A stretch of DNA of 64,000 nt from Rosenbergiella metrosideri. GTDB lineage: Bacteria > Pseudomonadota > Gammaproteobacteria > Enterobacterales > Enterobacteriaceae. Below the pieces are notes generated by a model, which did no database searches, had not been told where the DNA came from, and saw only the letters and a program-made list of their open reading frames with translations. Below, piece by piece: positions 18,967-30,513 of the stretch; the first letter of the stretch is position 1, and every line of letters begins with the position of its first letter. The stretch spans positions 62,001-126,000 of the forward strand of contig NZ_JALBCV010000005.1 in assembly GCF_022602565.1 (NCBI RefSeq), in the 5' to 3' direction. The position numbers and the translations under genes are program-made.

Positions 18967-20400
18967 TTAGATAAGCCGTTTTCGCTGATTAGAGGGAGGG
19001 ATGGTCAGAGACTCTCGGTACTTTGCCACCGTCCGACGGGCAACGATAATGCCTTGTTCAGACAGTAAGGTCGTCAGTCGACTATCGCTAAGTGGCTTAG
19101 CGGGATTTTCGGCGGCAATAAAGCGTTTTACCAGTGCTCGAATAGCGGTAGACGATGCTTCGCCGCCATTGTCCGTATTAACATGGCTCGAGAAGAAATA
19201 TTTAAGCTCGAAGATACCTCGCGGGCTGTGTAAGAACTTCTGAGTCGTGACGCGTGAAATGGTTGACTCATGCATCTCTATCACGTCGGCAATATCCGCC
19301 AAGACCATCGGGCGCATATGCTCTTCGCCTAGCTCGAAGAAGGCTTGTTGTTGTTCGACAATACATCGAGAAACCTTCAGAAGCGTTTCGTTGCGGCTTT
19401 CCACGCTTTTTATTAACCAACGAGCCTCTTGCAGGTGGCTACGGATAAATTGATTATCACTTTCATTGGCCGAACCGCCACTCATAGCGGCGTAATGCTG
19501 ATTGATACCTAAGCGCGGCAGGCTATCCGAGTTGAGTTCAACTTCCCATTTTTTCCCCCTCTTTTTGACCAACACATCCGGGATAACATAATCTGAGTCG
19601 CCAGTGTTTACTGACTGTCCCGGTCGCGGGTCAAGGGTCTGGATTAGCTGTATGGCACCTTTCAATATCTCTTCTTTTAGCCGTGTGACACGCATCAATC
19701 CCCTAAAGTCGTGGTTAGCGAGCAGGTCGAGATGTTGTTGAATAATACTCCGAGCCTCAGGCAGATGAGGGGTATTTACCGTGAATTGCGAGAGCTGTAT
19801 CAACAGAGTCTCTTGCAGGTCCCGAGCCGCAACACCGATAGGGTCAAAGTGTTGGATACGTTTTAACACTGCCTCGACCTCATCGATATCGCAGTCGTCA
19901 ATCCCCACGCTCTCCAAGATATCTTTAAGCGGGACAGTGAGGTATCCAGTGGGGTCGATGGCATCGATGATGGAGGTGGCGATCGCACGGTCCGTTTCTG
20001 AAAAGGGCGTAAGATCCGCTTGCCAGGTTAAGTAATCTTGCAGAGATTGCGTTGTTTCGCCTTGATAAACAGGGAGTTCGTCTTGATGATAATCACTGCC
20101 GGTACCGGATGGTGTACCCGCGGTATAGATCGAGTCCCATTCGGTATCAAGAGGCAGTTCAGACGGCATGTCATGCTGTTCTAATGCTTCACGCGTATCA
20201 AGTGAAGCACTTTCTGCATCTTCCACCGTATCAATTTCAGAGAGCGAGTCAGTTTGTTCCAATAATGGATTACTCTCTAACGCTAATTGCAGCTCTTGTT
20301 GTAGTTCAAGAGTAGAAAGCTGCAGCAAGCGAATCGCCTGCTGTAACTGCGGAGTCATTGCCAGCTGCTGGCTGAGTCTGAATTGCAGACTTTGTTTCAT
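18967..20400 (-). CDS. rpoN: RpoN, RNA polymerase sigma-54 factor
   Basis: Alternative sigma factor for nitrogen and other enhancer-dependent genes. Region I Q-rich N-terminus ([21 protein letters not shown]) binds activators; acidic region II about 55-115; core-binding and DNA-binding region III follow, with the RpoN box [10 protein letters not shown] near the C-terminus recognising the -24 element. 477 residues from the second of two adjacent Met codons, exactly as in E. coli. 43 bp downstream of lptB. Confidence 0.98.
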   Translation of the reverse strand: MKQSLQFRLSQQLAMTPQLQQAIRLLQLSTLELQQELQLALESNPLLEQTDSLSEIDTVEDAESASLDTREALEQHDMPSELPLDTEWDSIYTAGTPSGTGSDYHQDELPVYQGETTQSLQDYLTWQADLTPFSETDRAIATSIIDAIDPTGYLTVPLKDILESVGIDDCDIDEVEAVLKRIQHFDPIGVAARDLQETLLIQLSQFTVNTPHLPEARSIIQQHLDLLANHDFRGLMRVTRLKEEILKGAIQLIQTLDPRPGQSVNTGDSDYVIPDVLVKKRGKKWEVELNSDSLPRLGINQHYAAMSGGSANESDNQFIRSHLQEARWLIKSVESRNETLLKVSRCIVEQQQAFFELGEEHMRPMVLADIADVIEMHESTISRVTTQKFLHSPRGIFELKYFFSSHVNTDNGGEASSTAIRALVKRFIAAENPAKPLSDSRLTTLLSEQGIIVARRTVAKYRESLTIPPSNQRKRLI

Positions 20401-20443
20401 CATCTTAGACCCAATTGCCAGAAAGTAAAAAAACAGCCTGATA

Positions 20444-21169
20444 CTACAGTCGGAATTCCTCTCCTAAATATACCCGTTTCACTTGCTCATCTTCAAGAAT
20501 CTCTTCTGGCGTTCCGTGAGCAATCAATTGTCCTTGGCTTACTATATAGGCACGTTCACACACCGCGAGAGTTTCTCGCACATTATGGTCTGTGATCAAC
20601 ACACCTAGGCCACTGTCGCGTAAATGTTCGATAATCTTTTTTATATCAATCACCGAGATCGGGTCAACACCTGCAAAGGGTTCATCCAATAAAATAAATT
20701 TAGGATTAGCCGCTAAAGCACGTGCAATTTCTACACGGCGGCGTTCACCACCGGACAATGACTGACCTAAACTCTTTCTTAAGTGTTCGATATGGAACTC
20801 TTTCAAAAGCTCATCGGCTCGTGCTTTACGTTGGTCATTGTTCAGATCATCACGGATCTGTAATACCGCCATTAAGTTATCATAAACACTTAATCGTCTG
20901 AAGATAGAGGCTTCTTGTGGAAGATAACCTATTCCGCGGCGTGCACGTGCATGTAGGGGGAGTAAGCTGATGTCTTCGTCATCAATAATGATCCGTCCGG
21001 CATCACGTTGGACAATGCCGACGACCATGTAGAACGTGGTGGTTTTTCCCGCACCATTAGGCCCTAATAAACCGACGATTTCACCCGATTTAACGTCTAA
21101 GCTAACATCACCGACGACTTGTCTGCCTTTATAGGACTTCGCTAAATTTTTTGCCGTTAACGTTGCCAT
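20444..21169 (-). CDS. lptB: LptB, ATPase of the LPS export machine
   Basis: Cytoplasmic ABC ATPase dimer powering LptFG extraction of LPS from the inner membrane. Walker [10 protein letters not shown] (about 37-45), signature LSGGERRR, Walker [14 protein letters not shown] and switch His (LITDHN). 241 residues, identical length to E. coli. Five bases after lptA. LptF/G are encoded elsewhere. Confidence 0.98.
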   Translation of the reverse strand: MATLTAKNLAKSYKGRQVVGDVSLDVKSGEIVGLLGPNGAGKTTTFYMVVGIVQRDAGRIIIDDEDISLLPLHARARRGIGYLPQEASIFRRLSVYDNLMAVLQIRDDLNNDQRKARADELLKEFHIEHLRKSLGQSLSGGERRRVEIARALAANPKFILLDEPFAGVDPISVIDIKKIIEHLRDSGLGVLITDHNVRETLAVCERAYIVSQGQLIAHGTPEEILEDEQVKRVYLGEEFRL

Positions 21170-21174
21170 AGGAC

Positions 21175-21726
21175 TTATTGACCTCTGGTTTTAGGGGTGG
21201 AGGATTTTTTGTCGTCCTGTAGCTGAGACGGCATCAATACTGTCGTCACACGCTTCGATTGGCCTTGGCTGTAAGCTTGCATTTTCTGTGCCTTCACCAG
21301 ATAGGTAATGCGGTCGCCATTGATATTACTATCAAGTTGCTGGACATGAGCGTTACCAGTCAGTTCGACGGAATCGGCTGCTAAATTATAGTGAAGTTTA
21401 CTCGCCCTACCTTTCACCGGTTTACCATTATCTTGCATTTGGTAGAAAGTTGCGGGGTTACCGTAAGCATCGACTAAGGTTTTCTTACTATCGCCCCCCG
21501 GGCGGGTGACGACAACTTTATCGGCTTGGATTTTAATCGTCCCTTGCGTGATCACGACATTCCCGGTGAACGTCGCAATATTGCCATCCATATCTAAGGA
21601 TTGATTGATAGAATTAATATGAACAGGCTGATCTGAGTCGCCAGTAACGGCTAATGCAGGGAGACTCAGCGCGAGTAATCCGCTTGCTAGTAGCAGATTT
21701 AATGAAGATTTATTTTTGAATTTCAT
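21175..21726 (-). CDS. lptA: LptA, periplasmic LPS transport bridge protein
   Basis: Forms the beta-jellyroll bridge that carries LPS across the periplasm from LptC to LptD. Signal peptide (residues 1-26, cleaved after ALA), then the OstA-like fold; conserved [19 protein letters not shown] segment near the C-terminus. 183 residues (185 in E. coli). Overlaps lptC by 17 bases. Confidence 0.97.
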   Translation of the reverse strand: MKFKNKSSLNLLLASGLLALSLPALAVTGDSDQPVHINSINQSLDMDGNIATFTGNVVITQGTIKIQADKVVVTRPGGDSKKTLVDAYGNPATFYQMQDNGKPVKGRASKLHYNLAADSVELTGNAHVQQLDSNINGDRITYLVKAQKMQAYSQGQSKRVTTVLMPSQLQDDKKSSTPKTRGQ

Positions 21727-22273
21727 AAGAAGTATTTACCTTTTCAAGCAACTCGGCTGTTTTCGCGCGTAAATTACCGCGTAATTTCATTCCGTTAGAC
21801 TCAAATCCAATGCCTTGAAGATTCACTTTATCACTAGAGGTGACATCTTGGGTCACTAAATTAACTTGCGCGGAATCGGTCGTAAGACGTTGTAAGCGCG
21901 AGTCTGAAAGTTGAGATTGCACGACAACATGCCCATAGAGATAGAGCATTCTGTCCTGCGTAAGCTTTGCCTTATCAGCAGTCAATACCCACGTCGCGCG
22001 TTTTGTTTCGTCATAGGTCGTTAGTACTGGCTGGGTAAACCAAGTCAGTTGTTGTGCGTCGAAATATTCGACTTGCTTAGAGACGAGTTGGTACGCTAAT
22101 GATCCCTGCGGGTTGTAAACAGCCGTTTTAGACGTTTCGCTGGTATAAGTTGGAGATTGATCGCTCATTGCCGAAGAAGCGCTTTTATTGTTCGATGACG
22201 TTATATTCAAGCCAATGAGAACTAGCGCGATTATCGCGAGAAGCCCTACTATCCATTTACGCGCGTTACTCAT
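21710..22273 (-). CDS. lptC: LptC, membrane-anchored LPS transport protein
   Basis: Bitopic inner-membrane protein taking LPS from LptB2FG to LptA. One N-terminal membrane helix (about 7-25), then a periplasmic jellyroll. 187 residues (191 in E. coli). Overlaps kdsC by 4 bases and lptA by 17, so the operon is tightly coupled. Confidence 0.95.
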   Translation of the reverse strand: MSNARKWIVGLLAIIALVLIGLNITSSNNKSASSAMSDQSPTYTSETSKTAVYNPQGSLAYQLVSKQVEYFDAQQLTWFTQPVLTTYDETKRATWVLTADKAKLTQDRMLYLYGHVVVQSQLSDSRLQRLTTDSAQVNLVTQDVTSSDKVNLQGIGFESNGMKLRGNLRAKTAELLEKVNTSYEIQK

Positions 22274-22833
22274 ATTGATAACCCTTCGGCTTGTTCAAAT
22301 TTATCTTGTGCCATAAGGATAATATCACAAAGTTCCCTGACTGCGCCCCGTCCACCGGCAATACCCGTTGTGTAATGTGCTCTTTGCTGAATTAACGGAT
22401 GAGCATCTGCGACCGCAACACTCAGCCCTACTTGCTTCATTACTGGCCAATCGATCAGGTCATCGCCAATATAGGCGACTTGATGAGGTTCACAGTGCAA
22501 TGTGTCCAGTAGCTGTTGATAGGCGATGATTTTATTGGATTGCCCTTGATATAAATGTTGAATACCTAGCGTCGCACAGCGGTCTTCGAGCAGTTTGGCT
22601 TTTCGCCCAGTAATAATTGCCACACCGATGTCACTGGTTAATAGGCAGCGGATGCCATAACCGTCTCTGACATTGAACGCTTTGAGTTCTTCACCAGAAT
22701 TCCCTTGATAGACATTCCCATCGGACATTACGCCATCCACATCGCAAATAAGAAGTGTTATCTGCGCTGCGCGTTCCATTACTTCACGTGGAATAGGGCC
22801 GTAACATGAGTCAACATGGCTTTCTGCATTCAT
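22270..22833 (-). CDS. kdsC: KdsC, Kdo-8-phosphate phosphatase
   Basis: HAD-family phosphatase releasing Kdo from Kdo-8-P for LPS core synthesis. Catalytic LLICDVDGVMSDG with the nucleophile and acid aspartates (about 31 and 33), the threonine/lysine motifs IITGRK and the metal-binding YIGDDLIDWPVM are all seen. 187 residues. Cotranscribed with kdsD (17 bp upstream). Confidence 0.97.
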   Translation of the reverse strand: MNAESHVDSCYGPIPREVMERAAQITLLICDVDGVMSDGNVYQGNSGEELKAFNVRDGYGIRCLLTSDIGVAIITGRKAKLLEDRCATLGIQHLYQGQSNKIIAYQQLLDTLHCEPHQVAYIGDDLIDWPVMKQVGLSVAVADAHPLIQQRAHYTTGIAGGRGAVRELCDIILMAQDKFEQAEGLSI

Positions 22834-22850
22834 TAAATAATCTGTCCTGT

Positions 22851-23837
22851 TTATACGACGCCAGCACGCAACATATCGTGCAAGTGTACAACACCCATTA
22901 GTTTTCCCTGCTCCTCAACGAGGAGGGAGGTGATATTTTTTTGTTGCATGATATTCAGCGCATCCACTGCCAAAATTTGTGGGGGAACACGAATACCGCC
23001 ATGCGTCATAACCCGAGCAATAGGCGTCGATTGTAGATCAATATTCATATCGATCACCCTACGTAAATCGCCATCGGTAAAAATGCCGGCGATTTGGCCT
23101 TCAGTCTTGGTAATCACTGTCATTCCCATTTTTTTCTGGGTGATTTCCAAAAGCGCATCGCGCAGCGAGGCAGACTCAGTGACGATGGGGACTTCGTCTC
23201 CTGAGTGCATTATATCACTTACGTGAAGCAGTAGTTTCCGGCCTAACGCACCGCCAGGATGGGACAATGCAAAATCTTCTTGGGTAAACCCTTTCGCTTC
23301 CAATAAAGCGACTGCTAGCGCATCCCCCATCACCAGGGTTGCCGTTGTGCTACTGGTTGGCGCTAATCCAAGCGGGCAAGCCTCAAAAGGAACCTTAATA
23401 CACAGATGGACTAGTGCAGCCCGGGCCATAGTACTTTCAGGCCTTCCCGTCATACAAATCAATGGGATCGCTAATCGTTTAATGACAGGGATAAGCGAAA
23501 GGATTTCTTCGGACTCTCCACTGTTCGAGATCGCCAAGACGATATCATTCGGGCTAATCATCCCTAAATCGCCATGACTGGCTTCTCCTGGATGAACGAA
23601 AAAGGCCGGTGTACCGGTACTGGCGAGGGTGGCCGCAATTTTACGACCAATGTGACCTGATTTACCCATTCCCATCACAACGATTTTTCCAGAGCAATGG
23701 AACATCATTTCACAAACGCTGGAGAACTGTTGATTAATAAATTCTTCTAATTGTTTCAAGCACTCTCGTTCAATACGCAGCACTTTCTTGCCCGCATCAA
23801 TAAAATTGATGTTTTTTGGTTCAGGCTGAAAACCCAT
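22851..23837 (-). CDS. kdsD: KdsD, arabinose-5-phosphate isomerase
   Basis: Converts ribulose-5-phosphate to arabinose-5-phosphate, the first committed precursor of Kdo. N-terminal SIS sugar-isomerase domain (about 45-180, with MGKSGHIGRKIAAT) and two C-terminal CBS domains (about 205-328). 328 residues as in E. coli. Ten bases downstream of yrbG. Confidence 0.96.
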   Translation of the reverse strand: MGFQPEPKNINFIDAGKKVLRIERECLKQLEEFINQQFSSVCEMMFHCSGKIVVMGMGKSGHIGRKIAATLASTGTPAFFVHPGEASHGDLGMISPNDIVLAISNSGESEEILSLIPVIKRLAIPLICMTGRPESTMARAALVHLCIKVPFEACPLGLAPTSSTTATLVMGDALAVALLEAKGFTQEDFALSHPGGALGRKLLLHVSDIMHSGDEVPIVTESASLRDALLEITQKKMGMTVITKTEGQIAGIFTDGDLRRVIDMNIDLQSTPIARVMTHGGIRVPPQILAVDALNIMQQKNITSLLVEEQGKLMGVVHLHDMLRAGVV

Positions 23838-23847
23838 AGTATTATCC

Positions 23848-24837
23848 TTAAGATGTCATCATTGGCCTGAATGGACAGCATAGCCAAAACGCCCAGATTA
23901 AAAATCCAGCTAGCAATAGTATTCCTATAATACGCCCATTAACTTTATTTTGTTTAAGACAAAGTAAAGTTAATAGTGAACTAGCGCCCAATACTAGCCA
24001 AAAATCGTGATTAACTGTTTTTTCGGAAATATTGTCAGGATCGATAAGGGCCGGTAATCCTAATGCGATGGCAAGATTATAAATGTGCGCACCGACTAAA
24101 TTCCCTATTGCTAAATGCTGTTGTCCACGGGTTACGCCTGCAATAACTGTGGCCAATTCGGGCAGGCTGGTGCCGATGGACAAGAAAAGGAGTCCGACAA
24201 CACGTTGACTCAATCCAAAGAAATCGGCCACGACCAACGCATTATCGAGGATCATTCGGGTAGCGATCGGTAATAGAATCAGCGCTACACCCAACCATAA
24301 GAGTGCCACGGTAAAAGAAATTTGCTGATCGGGTAATACCGATAGCTGTTCTTGAGTGAGCTGATCGGGTGTGACGCTGGAGGTGCGTGTAATCAAGCGT
24401 AACATACCGTAAAGATAGATTAGCGCGACGAAAAGTAGCGCAATACCATCCCAAAGCGTTAATTGTCGGTTCACCAGAACTAGGCCTGCAAGTAAGGTCA
24501 CCAGTAACATCAACGGTAGCTCATGGCGTAATAATGCCGAGTGCAAGGAGATAGGGCGTAGTACAAGGGCAATGCCGAGAATAAATAAGACATTGGTAAT
24601 ATTTGAGCCCAAGGCGAGTCCAACCGCAAGCTCCCGTAAACCTTGCTGAGAGGCTGAGAAAGAGAGAATAATCTCCGGAAGTGAGGTCCCTAGTCCTACA
24701 ATCACCCCCCCAATGATAAGGGGAGAAATCCCCAGCATACGACTCAATACTGCTGCGCTAAAAACGAGCCGATCACTGCCATAGGCGAGCAAAAATAAGC
24801 CAACAATAAACAGCATGGCTGAGATTAACATCAACAT
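23848..24837 (-). CDS. yrbG: YrbG, inner-membrane Ca2+/Na+ exchanger family protein
   Basis: Cation/Ca2+ antiporter (CaCA) family. About ten hydrophobic segments in two inverted halves; the family alpha-repeats are visible as GLGTSLPEIILS (first half) and SIGTSLPELATVIAG (second half), both with the conserved acidic residue. 329 residues. First gene of the minus-strand kds-lpt-rpoN operon, divergent from mlaF. The substrate in the cell is not known from sequence. Confidence 0.92.
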   Translation of the reverse strand: MLMLISAMLFIVGLFLLAYGSDRLVFSAAVLSRMLGISPLIIGGVIVGLGTSLPEIILSFSASQQGLRELAVGLALGSNITNVLFILGIALVLRPISLHSALLRHELPLMLLVTLLAGLVLVNRQLTLWDGIALLFVALIYLYGMLRLITRTSSVTPDQLTQEQLSVLPDQQISFTVALLWLGVALILLPIATRMILDNALVVADFFGLSQRVVGLLFLSIGTSLPELATVIAGVTRGQQHLAIGNLVGAHIYNLAIALGLPALIDPDNISEKTVNHDFWLVLGASSLLTLLCLKQNKVNGRIIGILLLAGFLIWAFWLCCPFRPMMTS

Positions 24838-25033
24838 TCCTTGGTAAGCGCAAACGAACGAGAAGGTTATAGGCGAGTAACCTCTAATTTTTAAGAATTT
24901 TGAAGGTACTTTGCCTAAAAGTAAATTTTAAGCCGTAATTAATTAAAAAAAATTTTCTCCTTTCGGTAGAATTCGTTCAACTAGCTAAGTTTACGCTAGC
25001 CTTAATCACCACTATCCATGAAATGAGGTCGTT

Positions 25034-25849
25034 ATGGTGCAGTCACAAACTCCCATTGTGGATATTCGTAATATGTCGTTTAAACGGGGAAATCGAACGA
25101 TTTTCGATAATATTTCGTTAACGGTTCCTGAAGGGAAAGTCACCGCGATTATGGGGCCATCGGGCATTGGTAAAACCACCTTATTACGCTTGATTGGTGG
25201 GCAGCTAACCCCAGATTCTGGAGAAATTTTGTTTCAAAACCAGAATATCCCGACACTATCGCGGAGTAAGCTTTATCAGGCTCGAAAGAAAATGAGCATG
25301 CTTTTCCAATCGGGAGCGCTTTTCACGGATTTGAACGTGTACGACAACGTGGCCTGGCCGCTACGGGAGCATACACAGCTCCCTGCCGCGCTATTGCACA
25401 CGACTGTCATGATGAAGTTGGAGGCGGTCGGCTTACGCGGTGCAGAAAAGTTGATGCCTGCAGAATTATCGGGTGGGATGGCCCGTCGTGTTGCCTTAGC
25501 GCGGGCTATTGCGTTAGAACCTGATCTAATCATGTTCGATGAGCCGTTCGTTGGGCAGGATCCCATCACCATGAGTGTGTTAGTAAAGTTAATTGACGAG
25601 CTTAACCAAGCGTTAGGCGTAACCTGTATCGTGGTATCGCACGATGTGCCTGAAGTACTAAGTATTGCCGACTATGCTTACATTGTGGCAGGTGAACGTA
25701 TTGTTGCCCAAGGCGTGCCTACTGATTTACGCGCGAACGATAATCCGCAAGTACGGCAGTTTATTAATGGGGAAGCTGATGGGCCAGTCCCTTTCCGCTA
25801 TCCTGCCGGAGACTATCTGACAGATTTAGTCGGGACGAGGGGTGTCTAA
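25034..25849 (+). CDS. mlaF: MlaF, ATPase of the Mla phospholipid transporter
   Basis: ABC ATPase of the MlaFEDB complex that maintains outer-membrane lipid asymmetry. Walker A GPSGIGKTT (41-49), signature LSGGMARRVALARA, Walker B LIMFDEPFVGQDP, and a C-terminal extension typical of MlaF that docks the neighbouring subunit. 271 residues (269 in E. coli). Starts the mlaFEDCB operon, 3 bp from mlaE. Confidence 0.97.
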   Translation: MVQSQTPIVDIRNMSFKRGNRTIFDNISLTVPEGKVTAIMGPSGIGKTTLLRLIGGQLTPDSGEILFQNQNIPTLSRSKLYQARKKMSMLFQSGALFTDLNVYDNVAWPLREHTQLPAALLHTTVMMKLEAVGLRGAEKLMPAELSGGMARRVALARAIALEPDLIMFDEPFVGQDPITMSVLVKLIDELNQALGVTCIVVSHDVPEVLSIADYAYIVAGERIVAQGVPTDLRANDNPQVRQFINGEADGPVPFRYPAGDYLTDLVGTRGV

Positions 25850-25852
25850 ATC

Positions 25853-26635
25853 ATGGTATTAACTGTATTTGCGAAGCTTGGCCGCTGGGGAATAGCACGC
25901 TGCCAAGCGCTAGGGCGCGCCGGCTTAATGTTATTCCACGCCATTGTAGGGAAACCCGAACCTTTACAACAAGGGCGCTTGCTTCTTCGGCAGCTTTATA
26001 GCCTAGGGGTTTTATCGTTATTGATCATAGTAGTTTCCGGTATTTTTATTGGTATGGTGCTCGGTCTTCAAGGTTATATGGTTTTAAAAACGTATGGCGC
26101 CGAAACCAGTTTGGGCATGGTCGTTGCGCTTTCTCTACTCCGAGAATTAGGACCGGTGGTCACCGCTTTACTCTTTGCTGGTCGTGCGGGATCTGCGTTA
26201 ACGGCTGAAGTCGGCTTAATGAGAGCGACTGAGCAACTCTCCAGTATGGAAATGATGGCGGTGGACCCGTTGCGTAGAGTCGTAGCCCCACGTTTTTGGG
26301 CAGGTGTTATCAGCATGCCACTACTCTCCATCATATTTACCGCGGTCGGCATATTAGGCGGTGCGCTGGTAGGGGTTTTCTGGAAAGGTATTGACGCGGG
26401 GTTCTTCTGGGGCGCAATGCAGAGCAGTGTCGATTTTCAGACTGACCTCGTTAACTGTGTGATTAAAAGTATCGTTTTCGCGATTACGGTGACCTGGATA
26501 GCCCTGTTCAACGGCTACGATGCGACGCCGACTTCTGAAGGGATCAGTCGTGCTACGACACGAACGGTCGTCCATGCTTCGTTAGCGATCCTTGGATTAG
26601 ATTTTGTGCTCACTGCACTGATGTTTGGGAATTAA
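25853..26635 (+). CDS. mlaE: MlaE, permease of the Mla phospholipid transporter
   Basis: Integral inner-membrane permease (MlaE/YrbE family) with an N-terminal interfacial helix and about five membrane segments. The conserved segment [23 protein letters not shown] is present. 260 residues, the E. coli length. mlaD follows after 4 bases. Confidence 0.97.
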   Translation: MVLTVFAKLGRWGIARCQALGRAGLMLFHAIVGKPEPLQQGRLLLRQLYSLGVLSLLIIVVSGIFIGMVLGLQGYMVLKTYGAETSLGMVVALSLLRELGPVVTALLFAGRAGSALTAEVGLMRATEQLSSMEMMAVDPLRRVVAPRFWAGVISMPLLSIIFTAVGILGGALVGVFWKGIDAGFFWGAMQSSVDFQTDLVNCVIKSIVFAITVTWIALFNGYDATPTSEGISRATTRTVVHASLAILGLDFVLTALMFGN

Positions 26636-26639
26636 GGTT

Positions 26640-27176
26640 ATGCAAAATAAAAAAAGTGAAATATTGGTGGGATTATTTCTATTATTGGCGATTCTTGCAG
26701 GATTATTTCTCTGCCTACGCGTCGCGAATATCACCGCTTGGCGCAGTGCACCAACGTGGTCATTAAGTGCCCAATTTGACAATATTGGCGGATTAAAAGC
26801 AGGCTCACCGGTGAAAATTGGTGGAGTTGTTATCGGCCGCGTCACCCATATATCCCTTGACGATGCTACGTTAACGCCTACCGTGTCGCTGGCGATTGAT
26901 AATCACTACCAGAATAAGATTCCAGACAGCAGTAGTCTAGCTATCCGCACCCAAGGGTTATTAGGGGAGCAATATCTCGCGCTAAACTTAGGTTTCAGCG
27001 ATCCTGAATTGGGTACCAGCATGTTGAAAAATGGCGGGAAAATCACTGATACAAAATCGGCGATGGTGCTGGAAGACCTGATTGGCCAATTCTTGTATAA
27101 GAGTAACGATAGTAAATCTTCTGACAATAGCACGTCAGATAGCGCTGCTCCCCAACCGACTCCTGTCGCTCACTAA
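26640..27176 (+). CDS. mlaD: MlaD, MCE-domain subunit of the Mla transporter
   Basis: Hexameric MCE protein anchored by one helix (about 8-28) that forms the periplasmic lipid channel and docks MlaC. MCE core [23 protein letters not shown] and the [10 protein letters not shown] segment are clear; the C-terminal tail is Ser/Asp-rich. Start MQNKKSE aligns with the family; an upstream in-frame start inside mlaE is not used. 178 residues (183 in E. coli). Confidence 0.96.
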   Translation: MQNKKSEILVGLFLLLAILAGLFLCLRVANITAWRSAPTWSLSAQFDNIGGLKAGSPVKIGGVVIGRVTHISLDDATLTPTVSLAIDNHYQNKIPDSSSLAIRTQGLLGEQYLALNLGFSDPELGTSMLKNGGKITDTKSAMVLEDLIGQFLYKSNDSKSSDNSTSDSAAPQPTPVAH

Positions 27177-27187
27177 GAGGAAATACG

Positions 27188-27853
27188 ATGTCTAAATCAC
27201 TACTTCTAGCAGGCGTACTGGCTGTAATGCCGATGACAATAGGTTCTGTGTATGCTGCGGCGCCTACTGAAGGGCAAGTGGATCAAACTAACCCCTATAC
27301 TTTGATGAATCAGGCTGCGGCAAAAACATTTAACCGTTTGAAAAATGAACAGCCTAAAATTAAGCAGAACCCAAGCTATCTACGCGATGTCGTGCGCCAA
27401 GAGTTACTGCCTTACGTACAAATAAAATACGCTGGGGCATTGGTACTTGGCCGCTATTACAGCCAAGCGACCCCGGCGCAAAAAGAGGCTTATTTTAATG
27501 CTTTTGGAGATTACCTCGCACAGGCTTACGGTCAAGCATTAGCGCTCTATCATGGACAAACCTATCAAATCGCTCCGGCTCAACCGGTAGGTGATGCGAA
27601 GATGCTTGCGATCCGCGTCTCTATTATCGACCCTGATGGTCGCCCGCCAGTTCGCTTAGATTTCCAATGGCGTAAGAATACCCAAACAGGTAAATGGCAA
27701 GCCTACGATATGGTTGCAGAAGGGATTAGCATGATCACGACTAAGCAAAATGAGTGGGCGGATCTGCTGCGTACCAAGGGGATTGATGGTTTGACGGCCC
27801 AATTAAAAGTTTATGCGAACCAACCTATTACTCTAGGTCAGGGTGCTAAATGA
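27188..27853 (+). CDS. mlaC: MlaC, periplasmic phospholipid shuttle
   Basis: Soluble carrier moving phospholipid between MlaA-porin in the outer membrane and MlaFEDB. Signal peptide (about residues 1-24, ending VYAAA) and the Tol-tolerance Ttg2/MlaC fold. 221 residues, about ten longer than in E. coli. The stop overlaps mlaB by 4 bases. Confidence 0.96.
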   Translation: MSKSLLLAGVLAVMPMTIGSVYAAAPTEGQVDQTNPYTLMNQAAAKTFNRLKNEQPKIKQNPSYLRDVVRQELLPYVQIKYAGALVLGRYYSQATPAQKEAYFNAFGDYLAQAYGQALALYHGQTYQIAPAQPVGDAKMLAIRVSIIDPDGRPPVRLDFQWRKNTQTGKWQAYDMVAEGISMITTKQNEWADLLRTKGIDGLTAQLKVYANQPITLGQGAK

Positions 27854-28149
27854 GCCCGACACTCCATTGGCAATGTGAGGAGAGTACTCTCTCCTTACAA
27901 GGCGAATTAGTGCATAACGCGTTAGCCGAACTATGGCAGCAGCGACATCAGGTGTTATCAGGGGTACGCACGATTGACCTCTCGCAGCTTTCGCGTGTCG
28001 ATTCTGCAGGGCTTGCCCTATTGGTGCACTTCACTGCGTCTGATGAAGCAAAAGATCCACTGATCTTGCAGGGGGTGCAGCCCGCGCTACGCTCACTGAT
28101 TGTTCTCTATAATCTACAGGGTGTCTTGCCTTGTGAGGTCAGTGCGTAA
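27850..28149 (+). CDS. mlaB: MlaB, STAS-domain subunit of the Mla transporter
   Basis: Small cytoplasmic STAS protein that binds MlaF and is needed for assembly and activity of the complex. The STAS core [18 protein letters not shown] contains the conserved Asp-Ser pair. 99 residues. Last gene of the mla operon; ibaG follows after 100 bp. Confidence 0.94.
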   Translation: MSPTLHWQCEESTLSLQGELVHNALAELWQQRHQVLSGVRTIDLSQLSRVDSAGLALLVHFTASDEAKDPLILQGVQPALRSLIVLYNLQGVLPCEVSA

Positions 28150-28249
28150 ACAAATAAATTTGGCTGATAGATTCAGGAGCTTTCCTTGTTTATGATGAGG
28201 GCAAATTGGACTAAGATAACGGCCCTAAATTGAGGAGTAGGAAAGCGCA

Positions 28250-28504
28250 ATGGAAACCAATGAAATCCAAGCGGTGCTAGAGCAAGCACTGACGCTAGAT
28301 GAAGTCCATGTCACCGGCGATGGCAGTCACTTCCAAGTGATAGCGGTTGGCGAGATGTTTACTGAGCTTAGCCGTGTTAAGAAGCAGCAAGCGGTTTACG
28401 CGCCCCTAATGCAATATATTGCGGATAACCGCATTCATGCTGTGTCCATTAAGGCCTACACCCCCACTGAATGGGCGCGTGATCGTAAATTAAATGGCTT
28501 CTAA
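28250..28504 (+). CDS. ibaG: IbaG (YrbA), BolA-family acid-stress protein
   Basis: BolA-type protein that partners with monothiol glutaredoxins and [2Fe-2S] clusters and is induced by acid in E. coli. The BolA motif [15 protein letters not shown] with the cluster-liganding His and the C-terminal [10 protein letters not shown] are present. 84 residues. Between mlaB and murA, as usual. Confidence 0.95.
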   Translation: METNEIQAVLEQALTLDEVHVTGDGSHFQVIAVGEMFTELSRVKKQQAVYAPLMQYIADNRIHAVSIKAYTPTEWARDRKLNGF

Positions 28505-28556
28505 ACTATAGTGATGGCGGCTTGCCGCGGTTACTATCCTGCATATTGAGTGTTAA

Positions 28557-29840
<1,284 letters not shown>

Positions 29841-29858
29841 CGTTGTCATCTAATAATA

Positions 29859-29893
29859 AGCCCCGACTGCAACGCAGTATCGGGGCTTTTTTA
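29859..29893 (+). terminator. Rho-independent terminator after murA
   Basis: Stem AAGCCCCG/CGGGGCTT with an imperfectly paired inner loop, followed by a run of six T. It also has a partial A-tract upstream, so it may serve convergent sfsB. Confidence 0.92.
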
Positions 29894-29912
29894 TTTCTAG
29901 AGTGTAGTAGTG

Positions 29913-30212
29913 TTAAGGGCTGACATCGGGCTCGCTAGACTTTTTCTTCCTTTTTGCTCGAATTAATTGCGATCTATCTAATAACTCTTCTGTAATCGGA
30001 TCGTAGTAACGACTCGGCCAGATTTCGGCAGGATGAATATTAATGGCTTGTGCAATTAATAGTTCACCTTTTGGCCAAGGGCGCGAAAGGGCATTGGCAA
30101 GGGTCGAAGAACTGAGGCCTGCATTCCTGGAAACGGCCGCTAACGATGTCCCTTTTTTACGTAATGCCGCAATAATGTCAGCACTGTGCCAGTCGTTTTT
30201 TAACTTTTCCAT
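29913..30212 (-). CDS. sfsB: SfsB (Nlp), Ner-like DNA-binding regulator
   Basis: Small winged-helix/HTH protein related to phage Ner, a regulator implicated in maltose-gene expression in E. coli. The core WHSADIIAALRKKGTS and SSSTLANALSRPWPKGE (HTH) is strongly conserved. Three in-frame Met codons are possible; the one at 30212 has a GGAGA ribosome site at good distance and gives 99 residues (92 in E. coli), the first (30242) would give 109. Convergent with murA. Confidence 0.9.
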   Translation of the reverse strand: MEKLKNDWHSADIIAALRKKGTSLAAVSRNAGLSSSTLANALSRPWPKGELLIAQAINIHPAEIWPSRYYDPITEELLDRSQLIRAKRKKKSSEPDVSP

Positions 30213-30513
30213 GTCATTCTCCATGCTGTTTGAATTATCCATTTAATTCTTATGCTATAGAAATTTATAGCAGGAAATTACCTAAAGTTTCTATATAAAT
30301 ATGATTAGTTTACTTCCATATGCAGGATATATCGCAAATTTATTGTGATTACTGTAACGCATTAATATTCCCATTAATTCCAAAAAATTAGGTTATTACC
30401 CGTCTGGATAGAGAGTATTTATAAGGAAAAGCGAACGCAGTCCTGCTATGTTCAAGCATGGCGCTAATCAACATAGCGGAAACCTGTCGTATCCCCCTCA
30501 GCTGGAGTGAATA
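30213..30513. promoter_or_regulatory. AT-rich spacer between sfsB and the FAH-family gene
   Basis: No reading frame. The only structure noticed is GCTATGTT (30445-30452) paired with AACATAGC (30470-30477), about 40-70 bp upstream of the next gene, which may be an operator or leader hairpin. Promoters of both divergent genes must lie here. Confidence 0.4.
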